Below, piece after piece: positions 1-9,210 of a DNA stretch of 64,000 nt. This stretch comes from Chloroflexota bacterium (GTDB lineage: Bacteria; Chloroflexota; UBA11872; VXOZ01): the NCBI GenBank assembly GCA_958295775.1, contig CATQHC010000003.1, positions 1 to 64,000 of the forward strand, read 5' to 3'. Made by a program: the position numbers and the translations under genes. The notes under the pieces were generated by a model that did not search any database, was not told the DNA's origin, and worked only from the letters and a program-made list of their open reading frames with translations. Positions within the stretch are counted from its first letter, which is position 1, and every line of letters begins with the position of its first letter.

Positions 1-1
1 C

Positions 2-121
2 GAATCCGCTCAGCGACCGCTCCACATCCAAGTGTCCGTGGCCGACATACCCTTGATCAGGATTGTTACGCTCTACCAACCGGACAGAGACGACTGGGAA
101 GACTACGCAAGGAGACGGTAG
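2..121 (+). CDS. DUF4258 family protein, C-terminal fragment (probable toxin)
   Basis: This is an open frame running in from the left edge and stopping at TAG 119-121. The 39 visible residues include RPLHIQVSV, then IVTLYQPDRDDWEDYARRR. This matches the way DUF4258 proteins end: a beta strand, then T-x-Y-x-P-D and a W-x-D-Y-x-R tail. DUF4258 proteins are small and often sit directly before a YgiT/MqsA-type zinc-finger gene, as here (the next ATG is 2 nt after the stop), an arrangement read as a toxin-antitoxin pair. The N-terminus is outside the window, so toxin activity cannot be judged. Seen: tail motif and gene order. Inferred: toxin role. Confidence 0.65.
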   Translation, partial: ESAQRPLHIQVSVADIPLIRIVTLYQPDRDDWEDYARRR

Positions 122-123
122 CG

Positions 124-329
124 ATGTTCACGTGCGGTGTTTGCCGAGGACAAGGTAGCCGTAGCGAGTTGGTGGAAGAGGTCTTTCGGGTAGATGGCCG
201 CTACGTGCTTGTTGGCGGCGTGCCGTCCATGGTATGCCAACGCTGCGGCGAACGCTCCTTCAGCCGGGAAACCACGGAGAAGGCAAGGCATCAAAGGCCG
301 TATCCATGCAGGTCTACGAATTTGCGTAA
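124..329 (+). pseudogene. YgiT-type zinc-finger antitoxin, frameshifted
   Basis: The protein begins MFTCGVCRGQG and continues to VCQRCGERSFSRETTEK. Two CxxC pairs about 33 residues apart form the YgiT/MqsA-type zinc ribbon; in this family it stabilises the antitoxin, which neutralises the upstream toxin. After about residue 53 the frame loses similarity and reads on into DNA antisense to the next gene. One frame over, the sequence from about 288 gives SKAVSMQVYEFA then TAA (327-329), which is how these antitoxins normally end. A single missing base near 285-292 explains both halves. It is either a real inactivating frameshift or an assembly error. Confidence 0.6.
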
Positions 330-348
330 GGGTCCCTGGTCTCGTCTA

Positions 349-1605
349 CTACTGGGTTCTCCTAGTAAAGGCCACGCGGGACTGGTCGCGGACCTCTTCA
401 TAAATCTCCAGAACCCGGTTAGCTTGCTGTTGCAGCGTGAAGTGCTCCTGCACCCGTGCGTGGCCGGCGGCGGCGAAGGTGTGTTGGCGGGTGGGGTCCT
501 CTAACAGGCTGCGGATGGCTTGGGCGAGGGCTGTGGTGTCGAGGGGATTGACGACGTAGCCGGTCTCGCCGTCCGTGATGATCTCGGATGCCGCGCCGAA
601 GGCGCTGCCGATCACGGGCTTGCCGCAGGCCATGCCTTCGATGAGGGTGAGATTGAACGGATCGGGGTAGGTGGACGGCGCCGCCACGAGGTCGCTGGCG
701 TGGTAGGCGAGCTTCACCGCCGGCGGGTTCAGCCAGCCGAGGAAGCGTAGCCGCTCCTCAATGCCGAGTTGCGCGGCTTGCTTGGTGAGTTTCTCTTGGT
801 AAGCAGGGTTATTGCCTAACAACACAGCCACGGCGTCGCCCGGCACCTGCGCCATCGCTTCCACCAGTTGGCCCGCGCCCTTGCTTCCGCTCAGGCGCGC
901 CGCCAGCAGCACAACCGGCCGGTCGCCCAGGCCGTGTCCCGCGCGAAACGCCGCCACCGCCGCCGGGTCCGGCGGGGCGTATTCGTCGAGATCCACGCCG
1001 TTGTGCACCGGAATCACGCCGGGATAGCCGTTGTGCGCCAGCACCGTGGCCAGCGCCTGGCTGATACCGATGATGCGGGTCACGTGCTCTTGCACCACGC
1101 CGCGAATGCCGCGGTTGCGCAGCGGGTTGTAGCGCGCGCGCTGGCAGGGAACGCAGTCGAACGGCTTGTGCGTGTACGCCACCTGACCGTCCGCACAAAT
1201 GAACTTGGTACAACAGAAGAGAAAATAGTCGTGGGCGTGCAGAATCACCGGCCGGCCGCCCTGCGCGGCGAGTTGCAGGCTCTGGAACGAGAGGTGCGTA
1301 TGCACGTTGTGCGCATGCACCACGTCTGCCGCGATACCGGGCAGCAGCGCGCGCAGCTTGCCCAGCACGAACGGGTTGGCGGGCGTGAGATAGTTGCGGA
1401 ATCGTTCCGGATAGCGGGAAAACACCCGGTGCACCGGCAGGCCATCTTCCTCGCGCAGTCCCTCACGGGCACGGTCCGCCGTGCTCGTGACCACGGTGAC
1501 GCTGTGACCCATGCGGGCCTGCCGGTGCGCCAGCCGCCACGCGACCACGTCCGCGCCACCGGCGCTCTCAGGCGGAAATGTATCGGAAAGAACGAGAATT
1601 TTCAT
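349..1605 (-). CDS. GT4-family glycosyltransferase (GT-B fold)
   Basis: The protein is 418 residues, starting at MKILVLSDTFPPESAGGAD; the longer frame to 1692 adds 29 residues with no family similarity. The N-terminal GT-B half has the glycine-rich SAGGADVVAWRLAH loop and a VVHAHNVHTH segment typical of sugar-acceptor domains. The C-terminal half has RLSGSKGAGQLVEA, LRFLGWL and the donor-binding segment EGMACGKPVIGS followed by GETGYVV. Such enzymes transfer a sugar from a nucleotide-sugar donor to glycans or lipids on the cytoplasmic side of the membrane. Donor and acceptor are not predictable. It stands alone, not in a visible polysaccharide operon, and converges on the toxin-antitoxin pair. 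Confidence 0.85.
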   Translation of the reverse strand: MKILVLSDTFPPESAGGADVVAWRLAHRQARMGHSVTVVTSTADRAREGLREEDGLPVHRVFSRYPERFRNYLTPANPFVLGKLRALLPGIAADVVHAHNVHTHLSFQSLQLAAQGGRPVILHAHDYFLFCCTKFICADGQVAYTHKPFDCVPCQRARYNPLRNRGIRGVVQEHVTRIIGISQALATVLAHNGYPGVIPVHNGVDLDEYAPPDPAAVAAFRAGHGLGDRPVVLLAARLSGSKGAGQLVEAMAQVPGDAVAVLLGNNPAYQEKLTKQAAQLGIEERLRFLGWLNPPAVKLAYHASDLVAAPSTYPDPFNLTLIEGMACGKPVIGSAFGAASEIITDGETGYVVNPLDTTALAQAIRSLLEDPTRQHTFAAAGHARVQEHFTLQQQANRVLEIYEEVRDQSRVAFTRRTQ

Positions 1606-2199
1606 GAGTGGACGGGAGCGTGGCTCTGCAGGTGTTGGCATACATCGATGCGCACCGTCTCGGATACGTCCTACATAGCTTGATGGTAGCACAGCATTTG
1701 CAGTTATCTCCCTTCATACACTGACACCGCCAGAGTCTACGTTTCAAAACCGCACCTTACGGTAGACAACCGCATGCAGGGCAGGTCTTGTGTCACGTAC
1801 TTCGCCTGCAATTTGGTCCGGCGTGGAGATGGGAGTTGGCCGGCCTGCATTCGGCTTTGCGTGACGCGTCGGGGCACGACATGTCGTGCCTCTACACTTT
1901 GTGGAGGAGCCCCTGCCTTTTGCGGAGGAGCGTTTGTGCTCTGGTTGCCGCGGGGCGAACTCCAAGGACGCTGCGAGACCGGCTTCCGCCGGTATGACGG
2001 CGCCGCACTTGCCCGCTGCCACAAGACACTTAGGGGAAAGCGCCACTTGTGAAACAATCACCAAATGCGCATAGTAGTGACAACAGCAATGAGGAGGCGA
2101 TACTGCTTCACCTAAGACTTTCTTAGCCAGTCTCGCCGGCTTACTGTGTCTGGCAGAATAGATGCGAAGCGTTGCAGTTTGAGCCACAGGGGACCGTTC
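1606..2199. other. Gene-free gap with a family-1 palindrome
   Basis: No supported gene lies here; the long minus-strand frame across 1744-2769 is antisense to the SRPBCC gene. At 1873-1890 lies the perfect palindrome GGCACGACATGTCGTGCC, family 1 of the dispersed repeats, also found at 17395, 21705 and 30201. The rest shows no structure I can name. Confidence 0.7.
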
Positions 2200-2820
2200 A
2201 TGAGCGCCACTCAATCCCGAATATCCGACGCGGCGGTGCAGAAAGCGACCGGCAAGAACTGGGCCGAATGGTTCGCGCTGCTGGATGGTGAAGGGGCGGA
2301 GGCGCTGCCGCACAAGCAGATCGCGCGTTTGCTCCACGACAAGGGCTACCTCGCGAGTGGGTGGTGGCGCCAGACGGTCACGGTGGAGTATGAGCGCGCC
2401 CGGGGCCTGCGCAGCGTCGGTGAAACGGCTAGCGCCGGTTTCGAAATCGGCGTGCAGAAGAGCCTGCCCCTCACGCCGGCACAAGCGTGGAATCTCCTCA
2501 CTGAGCCTGAGGGCCGCGCGCTGTGGCTCGGCACGGTCCCCGATCTGCGCTGGGAAAAGCGCGCCGCGTATGCCACGGCGGAGGGCACGCGCGGCGAGAT
2601 TCGCAGCTTCACCCCCGGCAAGCTCGTGCGGTTGACCTGGCAGCCGCCGCACTTCACCGCGCCCTCGACACTCCAGGTTTCTCTCACCTCCAGCGGCGCC
2701 AAGACCGCGCTGCGCTTCCATCAGGAAAAGCTGGATAGCGCGGCAACACGCGAGCAGATGCGCGCCCACTGGCGCGAAGTGTTAGAGCAGCTCGCAAAGC
2801 TCGTGCAGCGTGTTGATTGA
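2200..2820 (+). CDS. SRPBCC / AHSA1-like protein
   Basis: The protein is 206 residues. The start at MSATQSRISD is preceded by a purine-rich AGGGGACC; an upstream in-frame ATG at 2146 lacks a clear ribosome-binding site. Residues 1-65 hold a small helical domain (KNWAEWFALLD, then HKQIARLLHDKG) like the DUF4287 part that often precedes SRPBCC domains. Residues 80-205 follow the AHSA1 pattern: IGVQKSLPLTPAQAWNLLTEPEGRALWLG, a central beta sheet ending KLVRLTWQPP, and a C-terminal helix EQMRAHWREVLEQLA. The fold makes a hydrophobic cavity; related proteins bind small molecules or assist Hsp90. Ligand unknown. Confidence 0.75.
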   Translation: MSATQSRISDAAVQKATGKNWAEWFALLDGEGAEALPHKQIARLLHDKGYLASGWWRQTVTVEYERARGLRSVGETASAGFEIGVQKSLPLTPAQAWNLLTEPEGRALWLGTVPDLRWEKRAAYATAEGTRGEIRSFTPGKLVRLTWQPPHFTAPSTLQVSLTSSGAKTALRFHQEKLDSAATREQMRAHWREVLEQLAKLVQRVD

Positions 2821-3092
2821 GCCAGCGACGGCAGGCGCTCCGAAAGTCCTCATACCATCGCATGCCTGGAGATTACCCCTTTGCAGGGCACATGCCGGGA
2901 TGGGGGTGACAGGGCTTGACGTTACTCAGGCGCCAACCATAACTTGCGCCTCTGGTTCCGGCCCCATAGCAGGTATAGGGCAAGCTTTTCGTCGGAATGA
3001 CGGGACATGCAAGCGTCTCTGTGGTAAGAGCGCGAAGGCCGCAACCGCCAACGCGACCGGAGTCGCTCGTTCTCCCGCTGTAGAGAACCGGC

Positions 3093-5027
3093 CTAGGCCG
3101 GATCGGAGACGGGGTCGCGCGGCTGCGCGGCAGGTTCCTGATGGACGTGCGGCGGTATCTTGGTTGGCGCGGCGATGTAGCGGGCGGCGTTCACCACCAC
3201 GGCAACCGAGCCGAGATTGTGGGCCAACGCCGCGGCGATGGGGCCTAGAATACCGGTTGCCGCCAAGGCAATGCCGCCGAGGTTCCAGACCAACGCGAAC
3301 AGCAGGTTTTGCTTGATCCCGCGCAGTGTCATTTGACTGACCGCGATTGCCGTGGGCAGTTGACCGATGTCGCCGCGCATAAGCGCGATGTCGGCGGTTT
3401 CCGCGGCCACCGCCGTGCCGGTGCCGCCCATGACGATACCGAGGTCGGCAGCCGCCAGCGCGGGCGCATCGTTCACGCCGTCGCCGGCCATTGCCACCCG
3501 CCCGCCGGCAGCGCGCGCGTCGCGAATCCAGTCCACTTTGTGCTCAGGCAGCAAGCGCGCGTGCCAGTCATCAATGCCCACCGTCTCCGCCAGGCGCTTT
3601 GCCTCCTGTTGCCGGTCGCCGGTGAGCATCACCACCCGCTGGATGCCCAGCGCGTGCAGGTGCTCAACTGCCTGGGCCGCTGCCGGACGCACAGTGTCGG
3701 CAAACTGCACCCAACCGCGAAACCGGCCTTCCACCGCCACCAGCAGCAGGCTGCCCTGCGGCGGCGCAGCTTCCTGCGGCGGGATGCCGGTTACGTCCTG
3801 CGCTTCTAGCAAACCGCGGCTTCCCACCAAGACGCGCTGCTGGGCGACACGCCCGCCCACGCCCCAGCCCGGAAAGGCCCAAAAATCCTCCGCAGCAGGA
3901 AGATCGAGCCCTTGTTCATCTGCATAGGTTACGAGCGCCTTGCCCAGCGGATGTTCGGAATAGCGTTCCACCGCCCCGGCAAGTGCTATCAAGGTCTCTG
4001 CTGTCGTGCCTTCAACCGGAATCACCTGTTGCACCACGGGCGCGCCGAGGGTGAGCGTGCCAGTCTTATCCACTGCGACGGTGTCCACCGCGCCGGCGGC
4101 CTCGAAGCGTGCGCCGCCTTTGATGAGGATGCCGTGGCGGGCCGCATTGGCTACGCCGGCCACGATGGCGGTTGGCGTCGCCAGCACCAGCGCGCACGGG
4201 CACGCGATGATGAGCACGGCCAACGCCGCACTGAGATCGCCGGAAATCAGCCAGGTTGCGCCGGACACGACAAGGATTGCGGGCGTAAAGTACTTGGCGT
4301 AGCGGTCCGCCACGCGCACAATCGGCGCGCGTTCTTCTTCCAACGTATCCAACAGACGGCTAATCTGGCCCACGTACGCGTGCTCGCCGACCGCTTCCGT
4401 GCGGATGGTGAGCGCGCCTTCCTGGTTCAGCGTGCCCGCATACACATGGTCGCCCGGCGCTTTCTGCACAGGGAGAGCCTCGCCTGTGACCAGGGCCTCA
4501 TCCACCGCGCTCATGCCGGTAATCACCTCGCCGTCCACCGGCAAGCGCTCGCCCGGTCTGGCGAGTACAGTGTCGCCCGGCTGCAGGTCGTCTACCTCTA
4601 CCTCCTCAATCGCGTCGCCCGCCATGCGGTGGGCACGCTCCGGCTGCAATTCGGCCAAGTGTTCCAGCGCCGCGGTCGCCCGCTGGCTGGTGGCTTCCTC
4701 GAGCAGTTGGCCGAAGATCATCATGAACACCACCAGGCCGGCGGAAAGGTGTTCACCGGCGAGCACCGAGGCGATCACGGCAATGCTGACCAATTCGTCC
4801 ACATTCACCTGCCGCTGCCACAGGCCCTGCAGCGCGCCCCACACGATGCCGAGCCCGCCGATACCCACCGCCGCCAGCGCGAGAATCTCGGCAAGATAGG
4901 GCACGTCTACGCCCGCGAGTGAGACCAGCCACGCCGCGAGAATTAGCGCGCCCGTTGCGGCCACAGTACGAAAGTGCGAAGTGCGCGCCAGTGGGCCGTA
5001 TGTCTGCCAAAGATGTGTGAGAGACAT
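3093..5027 (-). CDS. Heavy-metal P1B-type ATPase
   Basis: The protein is 644 residues with all P-type ATPase marks: metal motif CPC at residues 276-278 (membrane helix), phosphorylation site DKTGT with Asp320, the nucleotide-binding SEHPLGKA, MLTGDR, and GDGVNDAPALAAADLGI. Its role is ATP-driven transport of a metal ion across the cytoplasmic membrane, most likely export. It has no N-terminal HMA or Cys-rich metal domain; the first helix begins about residue 25. The last membrane helix reads HNLGSVAVVVNA rather than the DG motif of Zn/Cd/Pb pumps or the MxxSS of Cu pumps, so the substrate is open. A short His-containing tail (HVHQEP) ends the protein. A Fur-like box lies in its promoter region. 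Confidence 0.9.
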   Translation of the reverse strand: MSLTHLWQTYGPLARTSHFRTVAATGALILAAWLVSLAGVDVPYLAEILALAAVGIGGLGIVWGALQGLWQRQVNVDELVSIAVIASVLAGEHLSAGLVVFMMIFGQLLEEATSQRATAALEHLAELQPERAHRMAGDAIEEVEVDDLQPGDTVLARPGERLPVDGEVITGMSAVDEALVTGEALPVQKAPGDHVYAGTLNQEGALTIRTEAVGEHAYVGQISRLLDTLEEERAPIVRVADRYAKYFTPAILVVSGATWLISGDLSAALAVLIIACPCALVLATPTAIVAGVANAARHGILIKGGARFEAAGAVDTVAVDKTGTLTLGAPVVQQVIPVEGTTAETLIALAGAVERYSEHPLGKALVTYADEQGLDLPAAEDFWAFPGWGVGGRVAQQRVLVGSRGLLEAQDVTGIPPQEAAPPQGSLLLVAVEGRFRGWVQFADTVRPAAAQAVEHLHALGIQRVVMLTGDRQQEAKRLAETVGIDDWHARLLPEHKVDWIRDARAAGGRVAMAGDGVNDAPALAAADLGIVMGGTGTAVAAETADIALMRGDIGQLPTAIAVSQMTLRGIKQNLLFALVWNLGGIALAATGILGPIAAALAHNLGSVAVVVNAARYIAAPTKIPPHVHQEPAAQPRDPVSDPA

Positions 5028-5161
5028 AGTCTGCGCTCAGCTACTTCTGAATTTGAGAGTTTCCGATGTACCGGAAGGCGTGCAGGACGACTTCAGTGTA
5101 ACGATGACATCGCTTTGGCGACAACCGAGGCTCGTCACATTGACACCCTCCTCCACGCCAT

Positions 5162-5191
5162 AGTTTAACTGATAATGATTATCGTGTGCAA
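5162..5191 (-). promoter_or_regulatory. Fur/Zur-type box inside a candidate promoter of the metal ATPase
   Basis: TGATAATGATTATCG at 5170-5184 is a 7-1-7 inverted repeat with one mismatch, very close to half of the classical Fur consensus. Read on the minus strand it lies between TTGCAC (5186-5191) and TAAACT (5162-5167), 18 nt apart, a plausible weak -35/-10 pair, about 135 nt before the ATPase start. A Fur-family repressor bound here would block RNA polymerase. Box: seen. Promoter and regulator identity: inference. Confidence 0.55.
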
Positions 5192-5459
5192 CTCTATCCT
5201 GCTTGCGCAATATGGCCAAAAGCAACCAAGTCCTGAGCCGAGAAAAGTCCAGTTACTTTGACATTCCCAACTAACATCGCTATACTATAGCCTCGCAAAG
5301 CATAGGTTACACGCACCGGGACAGCTTCCCTGAAGCTATTTGGGTGGTTGGGGGCAATTATGTATCCGTGGGCATGGCAGTTTACGGGCCCGGAGGGCCG
5401 GGCCACGACTAGGCGCACCACGGCAACGTAGCCTAGCAGCGCACCCGCCTCTCCGGCTG

Positions 5460-5495
5460 AGCAGAAAGTGTTTACCCGCTTTCTGCTTTTTGTTT
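5460..5495 (+). terminator. Terminator-like hairpin just before pheS (possible attenuator)
   Basis: AGCAGAAAG (5460-5468) pairs perfectly with CTTTCTGCT (5479-5487) over a 10-nt loop and is followed by TTTTGTTTC. The hairpin ends about 30 nt before the pheS ATG and points the same way as pheS, so it would act on pheST transcription rather than end an upstream gene. No T-box core sequence is visible in 5200-5517. Confidence 0.45.
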
Positions 5496-5517
5496 CTGAA
5501 GTAAGGAACAGCAACCA

Positions 5518-6588
5518 ATGGCAGACGAAACCACGGCACCTGACATACCGACGCAGCTTGAAGCGCTGGAACGCGAAGCGGAAGCACAGCTTAGCGCCTG
5601 CGCCGCGGACGCAGACTTTAACGAGTGGCGCACCACGTACCTGGGCCGCAGCGGCAAAGTCACCCAGCTCTTGCGCGGTCTGGGCGGACTGCCGAAAGAG
5701 GAGCGTCCCCGCATCGGGCAATTGGCCAACACCGTAAAACAGCGGCTGGCCGCGGCCCTGGAGGCGCAGCAGGCGCAGTTGCGGCGCAACGAGCATGCCG
5801 AGGCGCTGAAAGCGGAGGCGCTCGACGTCACGCTGCCCGGCGAGCCGGTGCGTGCGGGGCAACTGCATCCGATCACGCAGGTGCTCAATGAAATACTCGG
5901 TATTTTCGAGCGCATGGGCTTCCACGTGGTGGAAGGTCCGGAGGTCGAGTGGGACCGCTATAATTTTGCCTTGCTCAATATTCCCGCCGACCATCCCGCG
6001 CGCGACATGTGGGACACGTTCTATGTGGATGCCGAGCCCGTCAGCAACCTCGGCTCGATGCTCTTGCGCACGCATACGTCGCCGGTGCAAGTGCGCGTGA
6101 TGGAGGAAACGCCGCCGCCGGTGCGCATCGTGGCGCCCGGGCGGGTGTACCGCAACGAAGCGACGGACGCCAGCCACGAGGCCATCTTCTATCAGATTGA
6201 AGGGCTTGCCGTGGACGACCGGATCAACATGGGCGACCTGAAGGGAGTGCTGACCGCATTCGCGCGCCAACTCTTCGGCGGCAAGACGCGCGTACGCTTC
6301 AACTGCTCGTACTTCCCCTTCGTCGAGCCCGGCGCTGAAGTTTCTATTAGCTGTCATGTGTGCAGCGGCAACGGCTGTCGCGTCTGTAAGCAGACCGGCT
6401 GGCTGGAGATTCTTGGGTGCGGCATAGTGCACCCCAACGTTCTCCGGGCCGTGAATTACGATCCGGAGAAATACTCAGGCTTCGCTTTTGGCCTGGGTGT
6501 AGAGCGCATTGCGATGCTTAAGTACGGGATCGATGACATCCGCTACTTCTATGGCAACGACATCCGGTTCCTAGAGCAGTTCCGCTAG
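5518..6588 (+). CDS. pheS: Phenylalanyl-tRNA synthetase alpha subunit
   Basis: The protein is 356 residues, the usual length. It forms the alpha2beta2 enzyme with PheT that charges tRNA-Phe in the cytoplasm. The N-terminal coiled-coil arm (about residues 10-105) includes YLGRSGKV; the catalytic class II core follows, with HPITQVLNEI, the motif 2 region VYRNEATDASHEAIFYQIEG, and motif 3 in FAFGLGVERIAML. FVEPGAEVSISC and the Cys-rich segment CHVCSGNGCRVCKQTGW replace the shorter loop of E. coli PheS, as in many bacteria. SD-like AAGGAAC precedes the ATG. pheT follows 156 nt downstream on the same strand. Confidence 0.97.
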   Translation: MADETTAPDIPTQLEALEREAEAQLSACAADADFNEWRTTYLGRSGKVTQLLRGLGGLPKEERPRIGQLANTVKQRLAAALEAQQAQLRRNEHAEALKAEALDVTLPGEPVRAGQLHPITQVLNEILGIFERMGFHVVEGPEVEWDRYNFALLNIPADHPARDMWDTFYVDAEPVSNLGSMLLRTHTSPVQVRVMEETPPPVRIVAPGRVYRNEATDASHEAIFYQIEGLAVDDRINMGDLKGVLTAFARQLFGGKTRVRFNCSYFPFVEPGAEVSISCHVCSGNGCRVCKQTGWLEILGCGIVHPNVLRAVNYDPEKYSGFAFGLGVERIAMLKYGIDDIRYFYGNDIRFLEQFR

Positions 6589-6744
6589 AGGGGCAATGCC
6601 CCGCCAAGCGCGCAGTAAGGCAAGGGCAAACCAATCACGCGCGGCAGAGGCAGAATCAATCCGCCGCGCATAAAATGCAGGTAAGCAAGTGTGTGGAGAG
6701 CAGCGCGGCTTCGCGCGGGCACTCCCTGGGAGGTCTTTGATCGC

Positions 6745-9210
6745 ATGCGAGTATCACTCCGCTGGCTTGAAGAGTACGTGCAGGTGACGCTGTCAGCAGA
6801 TGAGCTGGCGCATCAGTTGACAATGGCCGGTATCGAAGTCGCCCAGGTCATTCAGGTTGGCGACTTCTGGAAAAACACCTTTGTCGGCAAGATTGTAGAC
6901 ATCAAGCCCCATCCCAACGCCGACCGCTTGCAACTCGTTACCGTAGACTACGGCCAGGAACAGCAACCTACGCTGGTCACCGGCGCGAGCAATATTGCCA
7001 AGGAAGACAAAGTGCCGGTGGCGCTGCTCGGCGCCATGCTCATTGACGCCTACAGCGATACGCCCGAAATCAAGGAGCTCAAGCCAGCAGTCCTGCGCGG
7101 CATCAAGTCCGAGGGCATGGTCTGTTCGGCCAAAGAGCTTGGCTTAGGCGACGACCATGAAGGGATTCTCATTCTCGATCCGGAAGCGCCCTTGGGCGAG
7201 CCGCTGCAAAACTATCTCGGCGATACAATTCTGGAGCTTGACCTTAAGCCCAACCGGAGTGACTGCCTGGCCATGGTCAACGTGGCGCGCGAAGTGTCGG
7301 CGCTCACGGGCGAGCGACTGCGGCAGCCGGTAACGCGCCAGATCGACACGCCCAGTCAACCGGTCGTGCGGGTGGACATCAAGGAGCCGAAGCTGTGCGC
7401 GCGGTACGCCGCCGGCTTGGTCACGGAGGTCACCATTGGCCCGTCGCCGCGCTGGATGCAAGATCGGCTCTTGGCCGCAGGCATGCGTCCCATCAACAAC
7501 ATTGTAGACATTACCAACTACGTGATGCTGGAGTTTGGGCAACCGCTCCACGCCTTTGACTACGACAAGGTAGCGGAAGGTCGCATCATCGTGCGCCGCG
7601 CCCGTTACGGCGAGCATCTGACCACTTTGGACGGCGAAGAGCGCGAATTGAGCGCCGGCATGCTGGTGATCGCCGACCCCAACGGTCCCATTGCGCTCGC
7701 GGGCGTAATGGGAGGATTAGAAACGGAAGTAACCGCTGACACCACCCGCATCCTGCTGGAAGCTGCCAGCTTCAATCCCACGTCAATCCGCCGCACGCGG
7801 CAGGCCCTTGCCTTGCCCAGCGAGGCTTCCCGGCGCTTTGAGCAGGGCGTGCCGCCGGAACTGGCGCCAATTGCCCGCGACCGTGCCATTGAGTTCATAG
7901 TCGAAATCGCCGGGGGACGTGCCCGCAGCCATGCGGCCGATTCGTACGTGCGTCCGCAGCAACGCCCCACCATCGAGCTCGCGGAGGCGGACCTGGCGCG
8001 GCTGCTCGGCATGGAGATTCCCATCACGACCGCCGCCGAAAAGCTGCGGCCGCTAGGCTTCTCGTATCGCCGGCAGGATTCACGGCTGCAGGTAACGGCG
8101 CCCCTCCACCGGCTGGATGTATCGTGCGCTGCCGATCTCGTTGAGGAAGTCGCCCGCATGGTGGGTTACGACAATATACCCACCACCTTGCCGTCCGGCC
8201 CTTTGCCGGACGCGGCGCCCACGCCGCTGCGCACGTGGACGGACCGGGCAAAACAGGTCATGGTCGGCGCGGGCTTTGCGGAAGCCATCACGTATACGCT
8301 CACGAACACGACCCGCATGGAACGCCTCCTGCCGAAAGGCATATCCGCCGAGCTGACCGAAGACCTCCCGCGGGAAGTAGCCGAGGCAGTGCTGCCACTC
8401 CATGCTGAGCCGTTGCACCTCAAGAATCCGTTTACTTCGGAGGCCGGCACGCTGCGCACCGTGACACTCGCCGGTCTGCTGGAGACGCTTGCGCACAACC
8501 TGCGCCGCCGGACGGACGACGTGCACTTCTTCGAGATTGCGCCCGTCTTCTTGCCCGTGCGCGGCAAACTACCGGAGGAACGCCGTCTCCTCACCGCAGT
8601 GATGGGACAGTTCCGCACCGAGCAATGGGGCGCACGCGTCGAGAATAGCTTCTTTACAATCAAAGGGGCAGCGGAACAGGTTCTGCAGCGATTCGGCATC
8701 GCCGGCTACGACTTTGTGCCGGTGGCGCACCCGACGTTCCACCCGTATCGGACAGCAGCGGTGACCGTGCGCCACGGCGAGGCAGAGCGGGTAGTGGGAG
8801 TAGTAGGCGAGATCAATGCCGAGGTCAGCGCCGCATTTGACGTGGACCAGCGCGCGCTGGCGCTGGTGCTCGATCTCAACGAGTTGGTTGCGCAGTCCCG
8901 CGCCATCCAACAGTTCACGGCGCCGTCCCGCCACCCGGCCGTGGTGCAGGACCTAGCGATTGTGCTCGACGCCGAGATTCCGGCCGAGCGCGTGGTTGAG
9001 GAAGTGCGCGCGGCCGGCGGCGCGCTGCTCGAAAGCATCGACCTCTTCGACGTCTACCAAGGCCCGCAAGTCCCTGAGGGCAAGCGCAGCCTGGCGTACA
9101 CGCTCACCTTCCGCGCCCCCGACCGCACCCTCAACGACGCCGAAGTAACCACCATCCGCGACCGCATCATCTTCAAGCTGCAGGTGTCTCTCAACGCCGA
9201 ATTGCGGTAG
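6745..9210 (+). CDS. pheT: Phenylalanyl-tRNA synthetase beta subunit
   Basis: The protein is 821 residues. The start MRVSLRWLEEYV matches the family and has GGGAGGTC 10 nt upstream; the longer frame from 6691 adds unrelated residues. Domain order is standard: tRNA-binding OB-fold domain (about 40-150, KIVDIKPHPNADRLQ), B3/B4 editing domain (about 210-400, with MLEFGQPLHAFDYDK), B5 (about 400-475), the catalytic-like core, and a C-terminal anticodon-binding FDX-ACB domain (about 725-821, SRHPAVVQDLAIV, ending in LNAEL). It contributes tRNA binding and proofreading of mischarged Tyr. Confidence 0.97.
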   Translation: MRVSLRWLEEYVQVTLSADELAHQLTMAGIEVAQVIQVGDFWKNTFVGKIVDIKPHPNADRLQLVTVDYGQEQQPTLVTGASNIAKEDKVPVALLGAMLIDAYSDTPEIKELKPAVLRGIKSEGMVCSAKELGLGDDHEGILILDPEAPLGEPLQNYLGDTILELDLKPNRSDCLAMVNVAREVSALTGERLRQPVTRQIDTPSQPVVRVDIKEPKLCARYAAGLVTEVTIGPSPRWMQDRLLAAGMRPINNIVDITNYVMLEFGQPLHAFDYDKVAEGRIIVRRARYGEHLTTLDGEERELSAGMLVIADPNGPIALAGVMGGLETEVTADTTRILLEAASFNPTSIRRTRQALALPSEASRRFEQGVPPELAPIARDRAIEFIVEIAGGRARSHAADSYVRPQQRPTIELAEADLARLLGMEIPITTAAEKLRPLGFSYRRQDSRLQVTAPLHRLDVSCAADLVEEVARMVGYDNIPTTLPSGPLPDAAPTPLRTWTDRAKQVMVGAGFAEAITYTLTNTTRMERLLPKGISAELTEDLPREVAEAVLPLHAEPLHLKNPFTSEAGTLRTVTLAGLLETLAHNLRRRTDDVHFFEIAPVFLPVRGKLPEERRLLTAVMGQFRTEQWGARVENSFFTIKGAAEQVLQRFGIAGYDFVPVAHPTFHPYRTAAVTVRHGEAERVVGVVGEINAEVSAAFDVDQRALALVLDLNELVAQSRAIQQFTAPSRHPAVVQDLAIVLDAEIPAERVVEEVRAAGGALLESIDLFDVYQGPQVPEGKRSLAYTLTFRAPDRTLNDAEVTTIRDRIIFKLQVSLNAELR

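Noticed and set aside
1744-2769. 341-residue minus-strand open frame
   Set aside because: It is antisense to the SRPBCC gene, lacks a domain pattern, and its upper part crosses a repeat; typical shadow frame of high-GC DNA.
5200-5517. T-box riboswitch before pheS
   Set aside because: The conserved T-box antiterminator core is not visible; only a simple hairpin with U-tract is seen.
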